Assembly (NCBI GenBank): GCA_903813345.2
Contig: CAIIXF020000011.1
Location: 12,943,754-13,007,753 of the forward strand
DNA from: Owenia fusiformis
Lineage: Eukaryota > Annelida > Polychaeta > Sabellida > Oweniidae
Direction of reading: 5' to 3'
DNA length: 64,000 bases
The notes beneath the pieces are model-generated. The model was not told the origin of the DNA, did not search any database, and saw only the letters and a program-made list of their open reading frames with translations. Position numbers and translations under genes: made by a program. Shown piece by piece: positions 10,248 through 23,251 of this stretch (positions within the stretch are counted from its first letter, which is position 1; the number at the start of each line of letters is the position of its first letter).

Positions 10248-10480
10248 AAAATCCACCGGTTCAATCAAAATGGAAGGTGTCCCACTAACGAGAAAACCTG
10301 CCGCTCCTAAACCATAGATGGAAAACATGTCTAGCTGGTAGATGACCCCATATGGAATACCTAAGATAACCTAACCAAATAACTAAGATAACTCAACAAG
10401 ATTACTTAACTTAGGTGACAGGAACTTCGTGATTAGGCTCATCTTAAAGGGAGTGGAGTCTAGGGGGCGACTCATTTTCC

Positions 10481-11290
10481 AATGCATGGTTGCTCTTCTT
10501 CCAGTTGGTTGCTCTTCTTCCACTTGGTTGTTCTTCCACTTGGTTGCTCTTCTTCCACTTGGTTGCTCTTCTTCCACTTGGTTGCTCTTCTTCCACTTGG
10601 TTGCTCTTCTTCCACTTGGTTGCTCTTCTTCCAATTGGTTGCTCTTCTTCCAGTTGGTTGCTCTTCTTCCAGTTGGTTGCTCTTCTTCCAGTTGGTTGCT
10701 CTTCTTCCAGTTGGTTGCTCTTCTTCCAGTTGGTTGCTCTCCTTTCAGTTGGTTGCTCTTCTTCCAGTTGGTTGCTCTTCTTCCAGTTGGTTGCTCTTCT
10801 TCCAGTTGGTTGCTCTTCTTCCAGTTGGTTGCTCTTCTTCCAGTTGGTTGCTCTTCTTCCAGTTTGTTGTTCTTATTCCAGTGGGTTGTTCATCTTCCAG
10901 TGGGTTGTTCACCTTCCAGTGGGTTGTTCATCTTACAGTTGTTTGTTCATCTTGCAGTGGGTTGTTCATCTTCCAGTGAGTTGCTCATCTTCCAGTGAGT
11001 TGCTCATCTTCCAGTGGGTTGCTCATCTTCCAGCGGGTGAATTATCTTCCAGCGGTTGAATAATCTTTCAGTGGGTGGATCATCATCTAGCAGTTGGATC
11101 ATCTTCAAGGTTGCCATCTTCCACCAGATAGATCATCTTCAACTGGGAACTTGGCTTTCCAATGGGGGACTTGTCTTGCAGTGTGTGGCTTCCAGTGTGT
11201 GGCTCAGGTACTAGTGGGCTGATCACCTCCAAGCTAAAGGTAAATCTGGAAGAAATATTGTACATTAGGAAATAAAAATACTGTACTTAC
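10481..11290. repeat. 19-bp minisatellite array A2 with tail
   Basis: About 29 units with the same sub-block order as A1 and a single CTCCTTTCAG marker (about 10740). A CCAATTGG variant lies at the CACTTGG/CAGTTGG boundary. The diverged tail and 45-bp intron-like stretch follow. Confidence 0.94.
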
Positions 11291-11477
11291 TTGAACCCCA
11301 CATCCTAGAGATAATCTTCCATCCCGGGCAATGCTTCTTCAGTAACACACAGATATCACCAGAATAACAATATCCTATGTAGAAACAGGCGTTGCAGGCA
11401 GATGGTGCATATTGAAGTTACTCTCATAAACTTGTAGGAAAGGACAGAAACTTATCTTCAGGGGAAGAGGAGTGCAT
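11291..11477 (-). pseudogene. Degenerate exon-like module A, unit 2
   Basis: A 187-bp copy with the TATGTAG form of the marker, as in units 0 and 4. In-frame stops are retained. Confidence 0.4.
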
Positions 11478-11668
11478 CTGAAAGTAAATACAAAATAGAA
11501 AAAGTTAGGCAATGGTTTCAATTTTCAATTTTTTCAAAAAATCCACCGGTTCAATCAAAATGGAAGGTATCCCACTAACGATAAGAGCAAGATCACTTAA
11601 CTTAGATGACAGGAACTTCGTGATAAGGCTCATCTTTAAGGGAGTGGAGTCTAGGGGGCGACTTATTT

Positions 11669-12752
11669 TCCAGTGGGTTGTTCATCTTCCAGTGGGTTGC
11701 TCATCTTCCAGAGAGTTGCTCATCTTCCAGTGGGTTGCTCATCTTCCAGTGGGTGTATTTTCTTCCAGTTGTTTGCTCATCTTTCAGCTGGTTGCTCTCC
11801 TCCCAGTTGGTTGCTCTTCTTTCAGTTGGTTGCTCTTCCTTCAGTTGGTTGCTCTTCTTTCAGTTGGTTGCTCTTCTTTCAGTTGGTTGCTCTTCTTTCA
11901 GTTGGTTGCTCTTCTTCCAGTTGGTTGCTTTTCTTCCAGTTGGTTGCTCTTCTTCCAGTTAGTTGTTCATCTTCCAGTGGGTTGTTCATCTTCCAGTGGG
12001 TTGTTCATCTTCCAGTGGGTTGTTCATCTTCCATTCGGTTGTACATCTTCCAGTGGGTTGCTCATCTTCCATCGGGTTGCTCTTCTTCCATTTGGTTGCC
12101 CATCTTCCAGTGGGTTGTTCATCTTCCAGTGGGTTGCTCATCTTCCAGTGAGTTGCTCATGTTCCAGTGGGTTCCTCATTTTCCAGTGGGTTGCTCATCT
12201 TCCAGCATGTCTATTTTCTTCCAGTTGGTTGCTCATGTTTCAGCTGGTTGTTCTTCCAGTTGGTTGTTCTTCTTCAAGTGGGTTGTTCATCTTCCAGTGG
12301 GTTGTTCATCTTCCAGTGGGTTGTTCATCTTCCAGTGGGTTGTTCATCTTCCAGTCGGTTGTACATCTTCCAGTGGGTTGTTCATTTTCCAGTGAGTTGC
12401 TCATCTTCCAGTGAGTTGCTTATCTTCCAGTGGGTTGCTCATCTTCCAGTGGGTTGCTCATCTTCCAGTGGGTTGCTCATCTTCCAATGGGTTGCTCATC
12501 TTCCAGTGGATTGCTCATCTTCCAGTGGGTTGCTCATCTTCCAGCGATTGAATTATCTTTGAGTGGGTGGATCATCTTCTAGCAGTTGGATCATCTTCAA
12601 GGTTGCCATCTTCCACCAGATAGATCATCTTCAACTGGGACCTTGGCTTTTCAATGGGTGACTTGTCTTGCAGTGTGTGGCTTTCAGTTTGTGGCTCAGG
12701 TACTAGTGGGCTGATCACCTCCAAGCTAAAGGTAAATCTGTAATATAAGTAC
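11669..12752. repeat. 19-bp minisatellite array B3 with tail
   Basis: About 46 19-mers. It has the deleted pre-array form and a smaller block of CTTTCAG and CATTCGG units than B2 and B4. Confidence 0.92.
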
Positions 12753-15444
12753 ATATAAAATAGGAAGTCAGCAATGATTTAAATGTTGATTTGTTGTTAC
12801 AATGCCAAAATGATTGAGCCACTTACTGAACAAGCGGAGGAGGGAATGCAAGAAATTTCCTTTTATTGATTCTAGTAAATAGCTCATGGCCTTTCACCCC
12901 TTCCGGCTCAAGATTTACATCATCAAATCAACTAACTGCCTTAACAGAAGTATCTCTGTAGAAGTGAATTGTGGTCTATATATTTTTAGAACATGAATTA
13001 AAATTATTTTTTTGAATATTGAATTACCCCCCACCCCCAAGCCCAACATAATGAATAGTTTTATTCATTTTTTGATATGTAAAGCCAACATACATATTAT
13101 CTCCAAATTGGCTCTACACTATAGCTACCCTTACCTGTGTGGTTGTAACATTCCTGTTGTTTCTTTAGTTGCACACACCTATTAGTACAGGCAGTAGCAA
13201 TATGCTTTGTAGATACATACACTGCAAACAGCTGACCCAAATCATTGATCCACTTCGAAAGACCACAACCAGGGTAGAAATTGTTATGACCTGAAAGTAC
13301 TTAAAAAAGAAAAAAAAGTCAGCAATGATTTGACTTTTTTCCTTAAAAGAAACAAGTAAATATACCCATCTCACTGAAATGGCCATTTTTCAGATGTGAG
13401 TACATTTACATATAACTTTTAAGAGAATGCATGAACATGCAAAATGTCACCACTGGCCATTTGTTAAAGATGCACTTGGTTACAGTAAGCCGAACACTAA
13501 TTGATTACTGCCATCAAGAAGTTTCGTCCACCCATCAGTTTGAGAATATAACATTATGTCAACACTTCTGTAGTGACATAAAAATCAAATCATTGCCCAG
13601 TAAGTACAGTTTACTAAAAAACTATGAACAAAAATCATATCATTACTGAATAAATTTTCAAATTGTTACTTTAAAAGCTAGCATTATAGTATTCAAATGA
13701 TCAAGACCAAATTGATAGAGCTAGAACTATTTTGTTGGTAAGTTTCCAAAGTCTCAGAATGAAAATTACCAAACACATGCAAACAGAACCACTGTTCCTT
13801 GTGTTGCAGCCAAGAACCTGCTTTGCTGGAAATACAAAAAAGATGCTGTAGTACTTGTTAATATTACAATTTAAATATATTGCAAAAATTCAAATCAATT
13901 AGGAGGGATGGAGTAAGGTACATGTATACATAGTAATACATCTTAACTAGGTAAAAAATACTGCTTCCAGCACTGTATAGCTGATTCTTCTGGTGGGTGT
14001 ATGATCCTGTGAAAAGAGAATTCATTTATTAGTAACTTCCGCATGCAACAGTAGTAGTTGTAGTTCAGGCAAGGAGCAGTCTTTAACCCTCTTCAAAACA
14101 CCTGCAATGAGAAAATTATTTTACTGTCTACCTTAACTCCAAAGCATGCAAGGGATTATCATTTGCAAAAAAGTTGCCAAGTTGCCTTTATCAATCAGAT
14201 TCTAGGTCGTAAATACCTAGATGGTTGATTGCTTATTGGACCAAAACATGGTCGCATTAACACTGACCTCAAAACAAGAAAAAAACAGTCAAATTGAAAA
14301 ATTGATGATGATTTAATGAAACTTAAGATCATCTACCAACTCGCACCAAAAAAGAGAATGGTATCCGAAAACTGAGACTAACATACGAAGGTATGTTAAA
14401 TCTCAGATGAAAATGAGTTTATAAAAAAAATATGAAGACAATATTTTCCAAATATAGCACACATTACTTCCATTTTGATAAAACCAGGTGGAATCCATTA
14501 TTCTTTCATGTCAGAACATAGAATCCGTTAGGAAGCTTTCAAGCCAACACACCTTAACAAAAGATCAAACATTGGGTGACCATCCCCCCGCTCATGCTGT
14601 ATGCTGTCCAGAGAGATTAAGAAGAATAACAAGAATGACATCCTCGGCCATGCATAATTAGGATACATCACATTAAAAAGATGAAATACAAGACCATACC
14701 ACTGTCAATTCCCAATAGTATCTTTACTGTAACACTGATAAGCAATGTCTACCTACCTAAAGAGTACAAGGTAACATGTATCAACCCCAAGGCCATTCCG
14801 TACAGATCCAAGTGAACTCTTGCTGCGTCCTCACGAGATCTCTGGATCACACTATATCCGTCATAGCTAACTACTAACATTACAATACGAGCAAGTAAAA
14901 ATGAGTGGACCTTCACCAGAGCTCAACGATACCCCTCCAGAACGACCCAATGCATGCCGGCACCACAGCATGCATTGAAGAAAGAAAATTCAGAATACCT
15001 CCTCCTGGTGGGTGCAAGACCCACCATTTTGACTCGCAAGTAAAGAATGCTTTCACCAGCCATCAGAATATAGGCAAAACAAAGAACCAAGCTCAACAAT
15101 AAGAATCCAACTTGGAAACTGTTGGTCGGGACTTACAAGGAATTGATACCTGAAACCCATGCATCTAGAGATTGATAGACACTGATCATCAGAATCACGG
15201 TGGAGGTACTACGAGGAACATCAAACAGTATGACCAAGTAAACCAGAGCTCTCAATGCAATGGATCAGAATGACCCATGCTCAACGATGCCATTCTTAGA
15301 TATTCCTCAAAATCAATCGGGACAACATAAAACATGAACAGGGGAAGGCCTCCCAACACTTGATCAAGTGTTAAGACATGTTTAGCCATCCAGCCTCCTA
15401 GCAGATTCCAGGTTCCTTCACTCCAGAATAATGGGTCGGCCAAC
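12753..15444. repeat. Unit 2 spacer
   Basis: A spacer copy with even-unit markers (CAACATAATGAATAG, GGTAAAAAATACTG, GTGGAATCC) shared with unit 0. It contains the 65- and 69-codon frames (14905-15102 and 15252-15461) and the hairpin. Confidence 0.85.
13135..13290 (-). CDS. Predicted 156-bp Cys-rich exon, unit 2 copy
   Basis: Open in phase 1-1 with intact acceptor and donor, like the other six copies. Confidence 0.42.
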
Positions 15445-15677
15445 AAAATCCACCGGTTCAATCAAAATGGAAGGTGTCCCACTAACGAGAAAACCTGCCG
15501 CTCCTAAACCATAGATGGAAAACATGTCTAGCTGGTAGATGACCCCATATGGAATACCTAAGATAACCTAACCAAATAACTAAGATAACTCAACAAGATT
15601 ACTTAACTTAGGTGACAGGAACTTCGTGATAAGGCTCATCTTAAAGGGAGTGGAGTCTAGGGGGCGACTCATTTTCC

Positions 15678-16454
15678 AATGCATGGTTGCTCTTCTTCCA
15701 CTTGGTTGTTCTTCCACTTGGTTGCTCTTCTTCCACTTGGTTGCTCTTCTTCCACTTGGTTGCTCTTCTTCCACTTGGTTGCTCTTCTTCCAGTTGGTTG
15801 CTCTGCTCTTCTTCCAGTTGGTTGCTCTTCTTCCAGTTGGTTGCTCTTCTTCCAGTTGGTTGCTCTTCTTCCAGTTGGTTGCTCTTCTTCCAGTTGGTTG
15901 CTCTTCTTCCAGTTGGTTGCTCTCCTTTCAGTTGGTTGCTCTTCTTCCAGTTGGTTGCTCTTCTTCCAGTTGGTTGCTCTTCTTCCAGTTGGTTGCTCTT
16001 CTTCCAGTTGGTTGCTCTTCTTCCAGTTTGTTGTTCTTATTCCAGTGGGTTGTTCATCTTCCAGTGGGTTGTTCATCTTCCAGTGGGTTGTTCATCTTCC
16101 ACTTGTTTGTTCATCTTCCAGTGGGTTGTTCATCTTCCAGTGAGTTGCTCATCTTCCAGTGAGTTGCTCATCTTCCAGTGGGTTGCTCATCTTCCAGCGG
16201 GTGAATTATCTTCCAGCGGTTGAATAATCTTTCAGTGGGTGGATCATCATCTAGCAGTTGGATCATCTTCAAGGTTGCCATCTTCCACCAGATAGATCAT
16301 CTTCAACTGGGAACTTGGCTTTCCAATGGGGGACTTGTCTTGCAGTGTGTGGCTTCCAGTGTGTGGCTCAGGTACTAGTGGGCTGATCACCTCCAAGCTA
16401 AAGGTAAATCTGGAAGAAATATTGTACATTAGGAAATAAAAATACTGTACTTAC
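15678..16454. repeat. 19-bp minisatellite array A3 with tail
   Basis: About 27 units. One unit is interrupted by a 5-bp insertion (TTGCTCTGCTCTTC, about 15800). There is one CTCCTTTCAG marker. Because the period is 1 mod 3, the insertion only rotates the frame and does not introduce a stop. Confidence 0.94.
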
Positions 16455-16641
16455 TTGAACCCCACATCCTAGAGATAATCTTCCATCCCGGGCAATGCTT
16501 CTTCAGTAACACACAGATATCACCAGAATAACAATATCCTACGTAGAAACAGGCGTTGCAGGCAGATAGTGCATATTGAAGTTACTCTCATAAACTTGTA
16601 GGAAAGGACAGAAACTTATCTTCAGGGGAAGAGGAGTGCAT
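16455..16641 (-). pseudogene. Degenerate exon-like module A, unit 3
   Basis: A 187-bp copy with the TACGTAG marker shared with unit 1. Stops and splice motifs are as in the other copies. Confidence 0.4.
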
Positions 16642-16932
16642 CTGAAAGTAAATACAAAATAGAAAAAGTTAGGCAATGGTTTCAATTTTCAATTTTTTCA
16701 AAAAATCCACCGGTTCAATCAAAATGGAAGGTATCCCACTAACGATAAGAGCCTGCCGCTCCTTAAGCATAGATGGAAGACCTGTCTAGCTGGTAGATGA
16801 CCCCACATGGAGTAACTAAGATAACTTAACCAAATAACTAAGATAACTCAACAAGATCACTTAACTTAGATGACAGGAACTTCGTGATAAGGCTCATCTT
16901 TAAGGGAGTGGAGTCTAGGGGGCGACTTATTT

Positions 16933-18054
16933 TCCAGTGGGTTGTTCATCTTCCAGTGGGTTGCTCATCTTCCAGAGAGTTGCTCATCTTCCAGTGGGTT
17001 GCTCATCTTCCAGTGGGTGTATTTTCTTCCAGTTGTTTGCTCATCTTTCAGCTGGTTGCTCTCCTCCCAGTTGGTTGCTCTTCTTTCAGTTGGTTGCTCT
17101 TCCTTCAGTTGGTTGCTCTTCTTTCAGTTGGTTGGTCTTCTTTCAGTTGGTTGCTCTTCTTTCAGTTGGTTGCTCTTCTTTCAGTTGGTTGCTCTTCTTC
17201 CAGTTGGTTGCTTTTCTTCCAGTTGGTTGCTCTTCTTCCAGTTAGTTGTTCATCTTCCAGTGGGTTGTTCATCTTCCAGTGGGTTGTTCATCTTCCAGTG
17301 GGTTGTTCATCTTCCAGTCGGTTGTACATCTTCCAGTGGGTTGTTCATCTTCCAGTGGGTTGTTCATCTTCCATTCGGTTGTACATCTTCCAGTGGGTTG
17401 CTCATCTTCCATCGGGTTGCTCTTCTTCCATTTGGTTGCCCATCTTCCAGTGGGTTGTTCATCTTCCAGTGGGTTGCTCATCTTCCAGTGAGTTGCTCAT
17501 GTTCCAGTGGGTTCCTCTTTTTCCAGTGGGTTGCTCATCTTCCAGCAGGTGTATTTTCTTCCAGTTGGTTGCTCATGTTTCAGCTGGTTGTTCTTCCAGT
17601 TGGTTGTTCTTCTTCCAGTGGGTTGTTCATCTTCCAGTGGGTTGTTCATCTTCCAGTGGGTTGTTCATCTTCCAGTGGGTTGTTCATCTTCCAGTCGGTT
17701 GTACATCTTCCAGTGGGTTGTTCATTTTCCAGTGAGTTGCTCATCTTCCAGTGAGTTGCTTATCTTCCAGTGGGTTGCTCATCTTCCAGTGGGTTGCTCA
17801 TCTTCCAGTGGATTGCTCATCTTCCAGTGGGTTGCTCATCTTCCAGCGATTGAATTATCTTTGAGTGGGTGGATCATCTTCTAGCAGTTGGATCATCTTC
17901 AAGGTTGCCATCTTCCACCAGATAGATCATCTTCAACTGGGACCTTGGCTTTTCAATGGGTGACTTGTCTTGCAGTGTGTGGCTTTCAGTTTGTGGCTCA
18001 GGTACTAGAGGGCTGATCACCTCCAAGCTAAAGGTAAATCTGTAATATAAGTAC
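16933..18054. repeat. 19-bp minisatellite array B4 with tail
   Basis: About 48 19-mers. It has the full pre-array form, as in B2, and almost the same variant order as B2. Confidence 0.92.
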
Positions 18055-20746
18055 ATATAAAATAGGAAGTCAGCAATGATTTAAATGTTGATTTGTTGGT
18101 ACAATGCCAAAATGATTGAGCCACTTACTGAACAAGCGGAGGAGGGAATGCAAGAAATTTCCTTTTATTGATTCTAGTAAATAGCTCATGGCCTTTCACC
18201 CCTTCCGGCTCAAGATTTACATCATCAAATCAACTAACTGCCTTAACAGAAGTATCTCTGTAGAAGTGAATTGTGGTCTATATATTTTTAGAACATGAAT
18301 TAAAATTATTTTTTTGAATATTGAATTACCCCCCACCCCCAAGCCCAATATAATGAACAGTTTTATTCATTTTTTGATATGTAAAGCCAACATACATATT
18401 ATCTCCAAATTGGCTCTACACTATAGCTACCCTTACCTGTGTGGTTGTAACATTCATGTTGTTTCTTTAGTTGCACACACCTATTAGTACAGGCAGTAGC
18501 AATATGCTTTGTAGATACATACACTGCAAACAGCTGACCCAAATCATTGATCCACTTCGAAAGACCACAACCAGGGTAGAAATTGTTATGACCTGAAAGT
18601 ACTTAAAAAAGAAAAAAAAGTCAGCAATGATTTGACTTTTTTCCTTAAAAGAAACAAGTAAATATACCCATCTCACTGAAATGGCCATTTTTCAGATGTG
18701 AGTACATTTACATATAACTTTTAAGAGAATGCATGAACATGCAAAATGTCACCACTGGCCATTTGTTAAAGATGCACTTGGTTACAGTAAGCCGAACACT
18801 AATTGATTACTGCCATCAAGAAGTTTCGTCCACCCATCAGTTTGAGAATATAACATTATGTCAACACTTCTGTAGTGACATAAAAATCAAATCATTGCCC
18901 AGTAAGTACAGTTTACTAAAAAACTATGAACAAAAGTCATATCATTACTGAATAAATTTTCAAATTGTTACTTTAAAAGCTAGCATTATAGTATTCAAAT
19001 GATCAAGACCAAATTGATAGAGCTAGAACTATTTTGTTGGTAAGTTTCCAAAGTCTCAGAATGAAAATTACCAAACACATGCAAACAGAACCACTGTTCC
19101 TTGTGTTGCAGCCAAGAACCTGCTTTGCTGGAAATACAAAAAAGATGCTGTAGTACTTGTTAATATTACAATTTAAATATATTGCAAAAATTCAAATCAA
19201 TTAGGAGGGATGGAGTAAGGTACATGTATACATAGTAATACATCTTAACTAGGTAAACAATACTGCTTCCAGCACTGTATAGCTGATTCTTCTGGTGGGT
19301 GTATGATCCTGTGAAAAGAGAATTCATTTATTAGTAACTTCCGCATGCAACAGTAGTAGTTGTAGTTCAGGCAAGGAGCAGTATTTAACCCTCTTCAAAA
19401 CACCTGCAATGAGAAAATTATTTTACTGTCTACCTTAACTCCAAAGCATGCAAGGGATTATCATTTGCAAAAAAGTTGCCAAGTTGCCTTTATCAATCAG
19501 ATTCTAGGTCGTAAATACCTAGATGGTTGATTGCTTATTGGACCAAAACATGGTCGCATTAACACTGACCTCAAAACAAGAAAAAAACAGTCAAATTGAA
19601 AAATTGATGATGATTTAATGAAACTTAAGATCATCTACCAACTCGCACCAAAAAAGAGAATGGTATCCGAAAACTGAGACTAACATACGAAGGTATGTTA
19701 AATCTCAGGTGAAAATGAGTTTATAAAAAAAATATGAAGACAATATTTTCCAAATATAGCACACATTACTTCCATTTTGATAAAACCAGGTGGATTCCAT
19801 TATTCTTTCATGTCAGAACATAGAATCCGTTAGGAAGCTTTCAAGCCAACACACCTTAACAAAAGATCAAACATTGGGTGACCATCCCCCCGCTCATGCT
19901 GTATGCTGTCCAGAGAGATTAAGAAGAATAACAAGAATGACATCCTCGGCCATGCATAATTAGGATACATCACATTAAAAAGATGAAATACAAGACCATA
20001 CCACTGTCAATTCCCAATAGTATCTTTACTGTAACACTGATAAGCAATGTCTACCTACCTAAAGAGTACAAGGTAACATGTATCAACCCCAAGGCCATTC
20101 CGTACAGATCCAAGTGAACTCTTGCTGCGTCCTCACGAGATCTCTGGATCACACTATATCCGTCATAGCTAACTACTAACATTACAATACGAGCAAGTAA
20201 AAATGAGTGGACCTTCACCAGAGCTCAACGATACCCCTCCAGAACGACCCAATGCATGCCGGCACCACAGCATGCATTGAAGAAAGAAAATTCAGAATAC
20301 CTCCTCCTGGTGGGTGCAAGACCCACCATTTTGACTCGCAAGTAAAGAATGCTTTCACCAGCCATCAGAATATAGGCAAAACAAAGAACCAAGCTCAACA
20401 ATAAGAATCCAACTTGGAAACTGTTGGTCGGGACTTACAAGGAATTGATACCTGAAACCCATGCATCTAGAGATTGATAGACACTGATCATCAGAATCAC
20501 GGTGGAGGTACTACGAGGAACATCAAACAGTATGACCAAGTAAACCAGAGCTCTCAATGCAATGGATCAGAATGACCCATGCTCAACGATGCCATTCTTA
20601 GATATTCCTCAAAATCAATCGGGACAACATAAAACATGAACAGGGGAAGGCCTCCCAACACTTGATCAAGTGTTAAGACATGTTTAGCCATCCAGCCTCC
20701 TAGCAGATTCCAGGTTCCTTCACTCCAGAATAATGGGTCGGCCAAC
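18055..20746. repeat. Unit 3 spacer
   Basis: A spacer copy sharing the odd-unit markers with unit 1 (AATATAATGAACAG, GGTAAACAATACTG, GCAGTATTTAACC, GTGGATTCC). Confidence 0.85.
18437..18592 (-). CDS. Predicted 156-bp Cys-rich exon, unit 3 copy
   Basis: Open in phase 1-1 with both splice signals intact. Confidence 0.42.
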
Positions 20747-20979
20747 AAAATCCACCGGTTCAATCAAAATGGAAGGTGTCCCACTAACGAGAAAACCTGC
20801 CGCTCCTAAACCATAGATGGAAAACATGTCTAGCTGGTAGATGACCCCATATGGAATACCTAAGATAACCTAACCAAATAACTAAGATAACTCAACAAGA
20901 TTACTTAACTTAGGTGACAGGAACTTCGTGATTAGGCTCATCTTAAAGGGAGTGGAGTCTAGGGGGCGACTCATTTTCC

Positions 20980-21732
20980 AATGCATGGTTGCTCTTCTTC
21001 CAGTTGGTTGCTCTTCTTCCACTTGGTTGTTCTTCCACTTGGTTGCTCTTCTTCCACTTGGTTGCTCTTCTTCCACTTGGTTGCTCTTCTTCCACTTGGT
21101 TGCTCTTCTTCCAGTTGGTTGCTCTTCTTCCAGTTGGTTGCTCTTCTTCCAGTTGGTTGCTCTTCTTCCAGTTGGTTGCTCTCCTTTCAGTTGGTTGCTC
21201 TTCTTCCAGTTGGTTGCTCTTCTTCCAGTTGGTTGCTCTTCTTCCAGTTGGTTGCTCTTCTTCCAGTTGGTTGCTCTTCTTCCAGTTTGTTGTTCTTATT
21301 CCAGTGGGTTGTTCATCTTCCAGTGGGTTGTTCACCTTCCAGTGGGTTGTTCATCTTCCAGTTGTTTGTTCATCTTCCAGTGGGTTGTTCATCTTCCAGT
21401 GAGTTGCTCATCTTCCAGTGAGTTGCTCATCTTCCAGTGAGTTGCTCATCTTCCAGTGGGTTGCTCATCTTCCAGCGGGTGAATTATCTTCCAGCGGTTG
21501 AATAATCTTTCAGTGGGTGGATCATCATCTAGCAGTTGGATCATCTTCAAGGTTGCCATCTTCCACCAGATAGATCATCTTCAACTGGGAACTTGGCTTT
21601 CCAATGGGGGACTTGTCTTGCAGTGTGTGGCTTCCAGTGTGTGGCTCAGGTACTAGTGGGCTGATCACCTCCAAGCTAAAGGTAAATCTGGAAGAAATAT
21701 TGTACATTAGGAAATAAAAATACTGTACTTAC
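20980..21732. repeat. 19-bp minisatellite array A4 with tail
   Basis: About 26 units, the shortest of the A arrays. The order is CACTTGG, then CAGTTGG, then GTTCATC variants, with one CTCCTTTCAG marker near 21181. Confidence 0.94.
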
Positions 21733-21919
21733 TTGAACCCCACATCCTAGAGATAATCTTCCATCCCGGGCAATGCTTCTTCAGTAACACACAGATATCA
21801 CCAGAATAACAATATCCTATGTAGAAACAGGCGTTGCAGGCAGATGGTGCATATTGAAGTTACTCTCATAAACTTGTAGGAAAGGACAGAAACTTATCTT
21901 CAGGGGAAGAGGAGTGCAT
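21733..21919 (-). pseudogene. Degenerate exon-like module A, unit 4
   Basis: A 187-bp copy with the TATGTAG marker and in-frame stops retained. Confidence 0.4.
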
Positions 21920-22110
21920 CTGAAAGTAAATACAAAATAGAAAAAGTTAGGCAATGGTTTCAATTTTCAATTTTTTCAAAAAATCCACCGGTTCAATCAA
22001 AATGGAAGGTATCCCACTAACGATAAGAGCAAGATCACTTAACTTAGATGACAGGAACTTCGTGATAAGGCTCATCTTTAAGGGAGTGGAGTCTAGGGGG
22101 CGACTTATTT

Positions 22111-23251
22111 TCCAGTGGGTTGTTCATCTTCCAGTAGGTTGCTCATCTTCCAGAGAGTTGCTCATCTTCCAGTGGGTTGCTCATCTTCCAGTGGGTGTAT
22201 TTTCTTCCAGTTGTTTGCTCATCTTTCAGCTGGTTGCTCTCCTCCCAGTTGGTTGCTCTTCTTTCAGTTGGTTGCTCTTCCTTCAGTTGGTTGCTCTTCT
22301 TTCAGTTGGTTGCTCTTCTTTCAGTTGGTTGCTCTTCTTTCAGTTGGTTGCTCTTCTTCCAGTTGGTTGCTTTTCTTCCAGTTGGTTGCTCTTCTTCCAG
22401 TTAGTTGTTCATCTTCCAGTGGGTTGTTCATCTTCCAGTGGGTTGTTCATCTTCCAGTGGGTTGTTCATCTTCCAGTCGGTTGTACATCTTCCAGTGGGT
22501 TGTTCATCTTCCAGTGGGTTGTTCATCTTCCATTCGGTTGTACATCTTCCAGTGGGTTGCTCATCTTCCATCGGGTTGCTCTTCTTCCATTTGGTTGCCC
22601 ATCTTCCAGTGGGTTGTTCATCTTCCAGTGGGTTGCTCATCTTCCAGTGAGTTGCTCATGTTCCAGTGGGTTCCTCATTTTCCAGTGGGTTGCTCATCTT
22701 CCAGCAGGTGTATTTTCTTCCAGTTGGTTGCTCATGTTTCAGCTGGTTGTTCTTCCAGTTGGTTGTTCTTCTTCCAGTGGGTTGTTCATCTTCCAGTGGG
22801 TTGTTCATCTTCCAGTGGGTTGTTCATCTTCCAGTGGGTTGTTCATCTTCCAGTGGGTTGTTCATCTTCCAGTCGGTTGTACATCTTCCAGTGGGTTGTT
22901 CATTTTCCAGTGAGTTGCTCATCTTCCAGTGAGTTGCTTATCTTCCAGTGGGTTGCTCATCTTCCAGTGGGTTGCTCATCTTCCAATGGGTTGCTCATCT
23001 TCCAGTGGATTGCTCATCTTCCAGTGGGTTGCTCATCTTCCAGCGATTGAATTATCTTTGAGTGGGTGGATCATCTTCTAGCAGTTGGATCATCTTCAAG
23101 GTTGCCATCTTCCACCAGATAGATCATCTTCAACTGGGACCTTGGCTTTTCAATGGATGACTTGTCTTGCAGTGTGTGGCTTTCAGTTTGTGGCTCAGGT
23201 ACTAGTGGGCTGATCACCTCCAAGCTAAAGGTAAATCTGTAATATAAGTAC
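22111..23251. repeat. 19-bp minisatellite array B5 with tail
   Basis: About 49 19-mers with the deleted pre-array form, as in B1 and B3. One extra GTTCATCTTCCAGTGG unit lies near 22850. The longest plus frame here is 319 codons from 21954, again of repeat origin. Confidence 0.92.
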